From the NCBI RefSeq assembly GCF_034006445.1, contig NZ_JAVESS010000012.1:17196-81195 (forward strand): 64,000 nucleotides of DNA, in the 5' to 3' direction. This DNA comes from Desulfovibrio sp. Its GTDB lineage: Bacteria; Desulfobacterota; Desulfovibrionia; Desulfovibrionales; Desulfovibrionaceae. Position numbers and translations under genes: made by a program. Under the pieces are notes generated by a model, which saw only the letters and a program-made list of their open reading frames with translations, was not told the origin of the DNA and ran no database searches. Below, piece by piece: positions 59,740 through 64,000 of the stretch (position 1 is its first letter; every line of letters starts with the position of its first letter).

Positions 59740-60797
59740 GCATGCCCGCAACGCTTGAAACCGTGATGACGCCCTATGGCTGCATGCACAATGTACACGT
59801 TCTTTCCCGCTGGGATAACGGCGCTCCGCGCGCCTGTCGCTGCCTGGCGGCGGACATGGCCCCCACACCCCAGGGCTGGCTCACGCCCCTGTACGATGTC
59901 TCGGACATCCGCCGTGGCTGCGAAAGCAGCTTTACCCTCTACCCCAACGGCATGTGGCGCACCCTGGAACTGCAGAACCAGACGCCCGTGCCTACGCCCC
60001 TGGGCCTCTTGCCCGCCGAATGGCTGTCCTGGCATCCCGGCGGCTCGCTCAAGCGTATTCTGACCCGCAAGGGCAGGCTGAGCGGCTACTGGACGGAACA
60101 GGATGAAGCAGCGCTGGCCCCCAGCCTTGACCTGCTCCTGCCTCCCGGCCGTTTTACGGGCAAGGTGCAGGGACTGCGCTTTTACCCAGGCGGGCACTGC
60201 GCCAGCGTCACGCTCTGGCCGGGCGAGGTTTGGAATGTCCCCACCCCTGTGGGGCCGCTGCCCGTGCGGTATGGCTGCGCTTTTTACGAGGACGGTTCCG
60301 TGAGGAGCTGCGAACCGGCATGGCCGGTCAGCGTTCCCACGGCTCTGGGGGACATCCGCGCTTTTGACCCGGAGGCCCTGGGCGTTTGCGGCGACGTCAA
60401 CTCGCTGGAATTCGCCCACCCCGCAACACGTGAAGCCCAAACCGACGCCCACGGGCCGTCTGTCACGGCCAATGCGCGCGAAGCGTTCGTGCCGGGACAG
60501 ACAAGGGGCGAGGTCAGCCCGGTGCTGGCTCTCAGTACGGTCAACGTGGCGCTGCACTGCAATCATGACGGCCGCACACTGGTTGTACAGCCCAGGATGG
60601 AAACAGATCAGCTCACGGGCCTGGACACAATCATTGTGCCCCTGCGCCTCGGCTTTGGCCCGGACGGCCTGCTCGCCATTGATGATGGTCTTGAAGAATA
60701 TGTGTTTGCAGTGGAGGAGGTGCGGGTACGGCCCCATATCAGTCTGCCGGATATGCGCGCACGGCCGTCAGGCGACCCTGCCGACGCCCGGCGGTAG
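59736..60797 (+). CDS. Unrecognised protein coupled to the nif operon
   Basis: 353 residues, no signal peptide or membrane segment. The N-terminal 60-230 region is built of repeated beta units of the type F-Y-x-G/D-G-x-...-V-P-T-P-x-G (FTLYPNGMWRTLELQNQTPV, FYPGGHCASVTLWPGEVWNV, FYEDGSVRSCEPAWPVSVPT). The C-terminal third (STVNVALHCNHDGRTLVVQP on) is different. I recognise no family. The ATG at 59736 overlaps the AnfO-like stop by four bases, so it is translated from the nif mRNA and probably serves nitrogenase assembly, protection or control; that is inference. Confidence 0.8.
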   Translation: MSMPATLETVMTPYGCMHNVHVLSRWDNGAPRACRCLAADMAPTPQGWLTPLYDVSDIRRGCESSFTLYPNGMWRTLELQNQTPVPTPLGLLPAEWLSWHPGGSLKRILTRKGRLSGYWTEQDEAALAPSLDLLLPPGRFTGKVQGLRFYPGGHCASVTLWPGEVWNVPTPVGPLPVRYGCAFYEDGSVRSCEPAWPVSVPTALGDIRAFDPEALGVCGDVNSLEFAHPATREAQTDAHGPSVTANAREAFVPGQTRGEVSPVLALSTVNVALHCNHDGRTLVVQPRMETDQLTGLDTIIVPLRLGFGPDGLLAIDDGLEEYVFAVEEVRVRPHISLPDMRARPSGDPADARR

Positions 60798-60969
60798 CGC
60801 TGGGCCTCAGACGCCGAATCCGCGCATTCTACGCGGCCGCGCTGACGCGTAAAAATACAGGCGGGGCAGCCTGCCTGCGTCTGTTCGCGCGCTCTTGGCG
60901 CAACTTGAGACTTCTATTGTGGAGCGCCATGCAGCCCATGGGACTGTTCACGGGCAAACCGTTCCAGGG

Positions 60970-61851
60970 TCAGATATCAAGCCAGTCCTCTTCGCGCGCT
61001 TCGCCCTCGTACTGCCTGAGGTACGTGCGCAGACGCGACGATCCGTTACCTGCTATCTTGTTCCAGGTGAGACGGTTCGAAGACTTTTCACAATCCAGTT
61101 CATACACAAAGTTGACGCGCACAGCCAGGGAGTTTGCCTGCGTCTCCCGCAGATAGCCCAGCTTTTTGCCTAACAATACATAGGGCAAATTGTCGGACGA
61201 ATCCGACTTGGCGATCATGTACAGCAGGATGTCCGGCTCGCCCGATATGCACTTGATTTCCGGCTCATCGGGAACCCACAGGCGTGCGCCGCCGGCTGAA
61301 ATATTGACAATGGGCGTTCCGTCAACCGCCGTACCGCGGTGCTCTTGCAGCAAGTTTTTCAGGTCGCAGCCAAACTCCGGCGCGCGGGTCACATGCAGCA
61401 CACCTGACATCCGGCAGTAGTGTTCGTTCCATTCTATTCTTATGTCGCGGCGCATGCGCCTGACAACGCACTTGCTGGCCAAAAGCAAACGCACCTGACT
61501 GACCTCGCCGCCCACGTTTCTGGTTACGCCAAGTACCCGGCCCTCGCCCTTGTATCCCAGCCTTTCCAGGCCATTTTCCGGGTCCCTTCTGTCCAGATAG
61601 AAAAAGAAATCACACCCATACTGGTAAATCTTGCAACGCCGGGGCAGTACCTCCGCCTGCAGTACCGCAAGCGTTGCCTCTCTGCCGGAAACATTGCGCA
61701 GGCGGCCGCAAAGGAGCACGTCACTATGCTTGCCTTTCCAGGGGATACAGCAGACCACCTTGACAAAAGCCCTGTGTCTCTGGGCTGTTGCAAAGGCTTC
61801 ATGATTGTCCGAGTTCCAGATGCAGCAGATATCATCGATCGCTAAGCGCAT
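60970..61851 (-). CDS. PilZ-domain protein
   Basis: 293 residues. The N-terminal domain (about 20-120) is of the kind often paired with PilZ (YcgR-N-like). The PilZ domain carries RRMRRDIRIEW (about 128-138), the R-x-x-x-R cyclic-di-GMP motif, and IVNISAGGARLWVP (about 180-193), the D/N-x-S-x-x-G part. A c-di-GMP effector is likely. It is convergent with the nif operon, with no strong terminator visible in 60798-60969. Confidence 0.8.
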   Translation of the reverse strand: MRLAIDDICCIWNSDNHEAFATAQRHRAFVKVVCCIPWKGKHSDVLLCGRLRNVSGREATLAVLQAEVLPRRCKIYQYGCDFFFYLDRRDPENGLERLGYKGEGRVLGVTRNVGGEVSQVRLLLASKCVVRRMRRDIRIEWNEHYCRMSGVLHVTRAPEFGCDLKNLLQEHRGTAVDGTPIVNISAGGARLWVPDEPEIKCISGEPDILLYMIAKSDSSDNLPYVLLGKKLGYLRETQANSLAVRVNFVYELDCEKSSNRLTWNKIAGNGSSRLRTYLRQYEGEAREEDWLDI

Positions 61852-63294
61852 GGCTGCCCGAGCCTTTTGTTTATGCTTTGCATAGCCACCAGAATACCAT
61901 TCTACACGTCATTACACGCGGTAGTTGTTTCGAAATATACGCATCGTGGCCCATGCCATGACGCATGCGTACCGCCAGGAGCTGGTCACAGCATTTCCTT
62001 CTTTGATTGAACATCCTGCAACGTTGAGAACACCATTTCGCAGTGCGCAAGCATCAGGCTGACAGGGCCATGCTCATGCGAAGCGGATATGCTGCGCCTG
62101 CAGCAGCCGTTCTGACAAAGCCCCTACCCATGCGTAACGCCCAACGCCAATTTCTTCTTTATGGCAACCATTTAATAGTAAAAAATACTCTGCTACGCAA
62201 CTTTATGGTGGGTTCTATAATACTCAAAAACACTCTGCATACAGGTAAGAAAAATCTTTTCATAAAAGGCACGCAACAAAAACTGATGCTGCTCTAAAGT
62301 AGTCCGCATTTGCTTGTGCTTAAGTAATTTTTAATGCCACCATCAAGTTACGTCAACGATAAACACAAGCCTTATGTCCAAATTCAATCAGACCTCAAAA
62401 TACAAAACCAGTTCTTTCCTGATCGTCTGATGCAGCATTTAGGATTTTCGGATTTGAAGGCGTCGCGTAGTCGGCTGAAACACCTCGAGAATCGCGGTGT
62501 TTGCCCTCATGACCCTTTATCTATGTAAAAATAAGAGATCGCATAGCCGCGTAAAATGCGACTAAAAATTATTATCAAATTTGCATTCCTATTTTTAGTT
62601 GCTCACGCAATAAAAAGCTAAATTTTCTTATAGTTACCAAAATAAAAGCAATAGTACTCCCATATTAAAAATTTTAACGCTGTACAGCGAGCCGGCACAA
62701 ACAACGCACTCTGAAAATCTCGATTATCCCCCTGCTACAGCAGAGCAGTGCTGGCCTGACGCCCGTTTACCACCTTTGCACAAGCATAGATATAGATCAT
62801 TCTACAAATTTATCGAAAGACAAAATTATTTGACTTAAAATGGATGATACCTTTATCATTTTTATAAATAAGTTTTTTGAGCCTTTTTTGTCATAGCATC
62901 ACCTATTTTTAATAAGCAGTGGACCCATTTTAAGCAGAAATTTCATAACCTATGATTAAAAACGCGCACATAAAAAAGCTGTTATACATTTGTATATTTA
63001 CCATTACGTGCGAAAGAGCAGTTTATATACGCTCTGGCTACGACCGTTGTTTCGGAAAGAAATTTTATCTCGCCTGCATTCTGCTCCCCCTTGGGAGGCT
63101 CCGGGCTGCCGCCATGGCAGGGCCACGCGCCGGAGTTACTTTGCCCTGCCAAACACCATTCCTGGAGAAGTATCCATATAGCATTCAAAAGTGGTTGACT
63201 CTATGGGGGAGACGCCTTGGCGCTTCTGGTCAGAACACTTTTGCACAAGAAAGCACCCATGCCATGAAATAGTGGCATAAGATCAGGAGCAACA
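61852..63294. other. AT-rich intergenic region without supported genes
   Basis: About 1.4 kb. Short open frames (for example 62043-62297 and 62334-62528) show no motif, no good ribosome site and no codon bias. The composition is markedly more AT-rich than the flanks from about 62150 to 63050. It may contain decayed foreign DNA. No tRNA, CRISPR or origin-like repeats seen. Confidence 0.5.
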
Positions 63295-63648
63295 ATGATG
63301 GACAACAATTTTTTTGACTATTCTCTTGCGATGGAGCGCATAAAATCCGTCACAGGGTGCAAGACGCAACAAGATTTGGCTAAGTTTCTTGGTGTATCGC
63401 AGTCATGCATTTCTGACGCCAAAAAGCGCATGGCCATACCTGCGGAATGGCTGCTGAAGCTGCTGAAAAAACAGGGAATCAATCCTGACTGGGTACGCAG
63501 CGGCATGGGAGCCCAATATCTGCATCCCGGTGAGGCCAGCGCAGAGATTCTACCGAACAGCATGTCCAGACCATCATCAAGCTGCATAATGCAAGAGTTC
63601 TTTTTTGCGCTTGTCAGAAGAGCGATGGACGGCAAAAAGTTGACGTAG
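63295..63648 (+). CDS. Phage CI-type repressor-like HTH protein
   Basis: 117 residues. The N-terminal HTH is CKTQQDLAKFLGVSQSCISD, followed by AIPAEWLLKLLKKQGINPDW and VRSGMGAQYL, the Phage_CI_repr pattern common in Desulfovibrio. It lacks the C-terminal peptidase-like domain of full CI repressors. CAGGAGC lies about five bases before the ATG. No phage structural genes lie near it in the window, so it may be a remnant or an adopted regulator. Confidence 0.75.
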   Translation: MMDNNFFDYSLAMERIKSVTGCKTQQDLAKFLGVSQSCISDAKKRMAIPAEWLLKLLKKQGINPDWVRSGMGAQYLHPGEASAEILPNSMSRPSSSCIMQEFFFALVRRAMDGKKLT

Positions 63649-63860
63649 CTTAAAGCCTTAGCCTGTTGTGACAGCATGCTGTTCTTCGCGGCCGGGCAAT
63701 TTGACCGCGTGGAGCAGCATGCCGCTCAAGGACTCAGCCGCTGGCAGGCACACCTGCTGGCGATTTTTTTATGCCGCAGGCTTTCGGCCCGGCGGTGGGC
63801 ATGTGCGAAAACCCGGCAGCGGTGGCACGCGCGAAAATCCGACAAACGACGCGCAGCCCC

Positions 63861-64000
63861 GCGCCCACCTGGCCCCCGCACCGCGCCACCTGCGCCCTGC
63901 CCTGCGCCCACCTGGCCCCCGCACCGCGCCACCTGCGCCCAGCCCTGCCCCAGCACCGCGCCACCTGCGCCCAGCCCTGCCCCAGCACCGCGCCCACCTG
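63861..64000. repeat. GC-rich minisatellite at the window edge
   Basis: GCGCCCACCTGGCCCCC recurs at 63861 and 63904 (43-base period), then GCACCGCGCCACCTGCGCCC recurs at 63921 and 63953, with another partial copy at 63985 (32-base period). The array continues beyond the window. The stretch from 63649 to 63860 holds no recognised gene; open minus-strand frames are repeat artefacts. Confidence 0.85.

Noticed and set aside
62334..62528. 64-codon frame in the AT-rich gap
   Set aside because: No ribosome site and no similarity that I can recognise; too short to support alone.

Overview
The window looks like a chromosome segment of a sulfate-reducing member of the Desulfovibrionaceae (Desulfovibrio-like). 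The evidence is high-GC core genes, a compact anaerobic nif cluster, a CO dehydrogenase module (cooS/cooC/CooA-type regulator), indolepyruvate:ferredoxin oxidoreductase, and many GC-rich hairpins behind genes. The assignment rests on gene content and style only, not on a database search.

Layout. 1-1203: tandem repeats of a 377-bp unit plus shorter related modules, with no convincing gene. 1204-9283: core genes: rlmN; iorA-iorB and a membrane TPR protein (minus strand); proA-nadD-TPR protein (plus strand, overlapping). 9369-9462: tRNA-Ser(CGA). From its 3' end to 34843 lies foreign DNA bounded by three exact 25-bp copies of the tRNA 3' end (9440, 26645, 34819), i.e. two islands in tandem. Island 1 (9440-26669) carries a tyrosine integrase, a PD-(D/E)XK-like protein, a small AlpA-like regulator, a six-gene MORC/MutL-type restriction-like system (Dcm-type methylase, GHKL ATPase, Z1 ATPase, DUF4420 nuclease-like protein, AIPR protein, divergent Vsr), an IS3-family element that scrambled its neighbours, and a ParE/RHH toxin-antitoxin pair. 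Island 2 (26645-34843) has IS remnants and a membrane/periplasmic group: a secreted tandem glutaredoxin-fold protein, a FecR-like secreted protein, a CHASE2 membrane protein and a large TPR-CHAT (caspase-like) protein. The last group is the best candidate here for an under-described system.

34844-47132: a zinc-finger-like hypothetical protein, a chemotaxis receptor, a gamma-glutamyltransferase, then cooC, cooS and a CooA-like CRP/FNR regulator. A perfect CooA-type palindrome lies upstream of cooS. nifA follows, reading away from the nif operon.

47599-60797: the nif operon, nifH-nifI1-nifI2-nifD-nifK-nifE-nifN/B-nifV(omega)-nifV(alpha)-anfO-like-unknown gene. It starts at a clear sigma-54 (-24/-12) promoter, so the adjacent NifA is the likely activator. 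Several traits resemble the Clostridium pasteurianum arrangement: an insertion in NifD, a short NifK, a NifN-NifB fusion and a split homocitrate synthase. NifI1/NifI2 imply post-translational control by 2-oxoglutarate/ammonium. The last two genes, an AnfO-like protein and an unrecognised 353-residue protein translationally coupled to it, are unusual in a Mo-type cluster.

60970-64000: a PilZ-domain protein, about 1.4 kb of AT-rich DNA without a supported gene, a phage CI-type repressor-like gene, and a GC-rich minisatellite running off the window edge.
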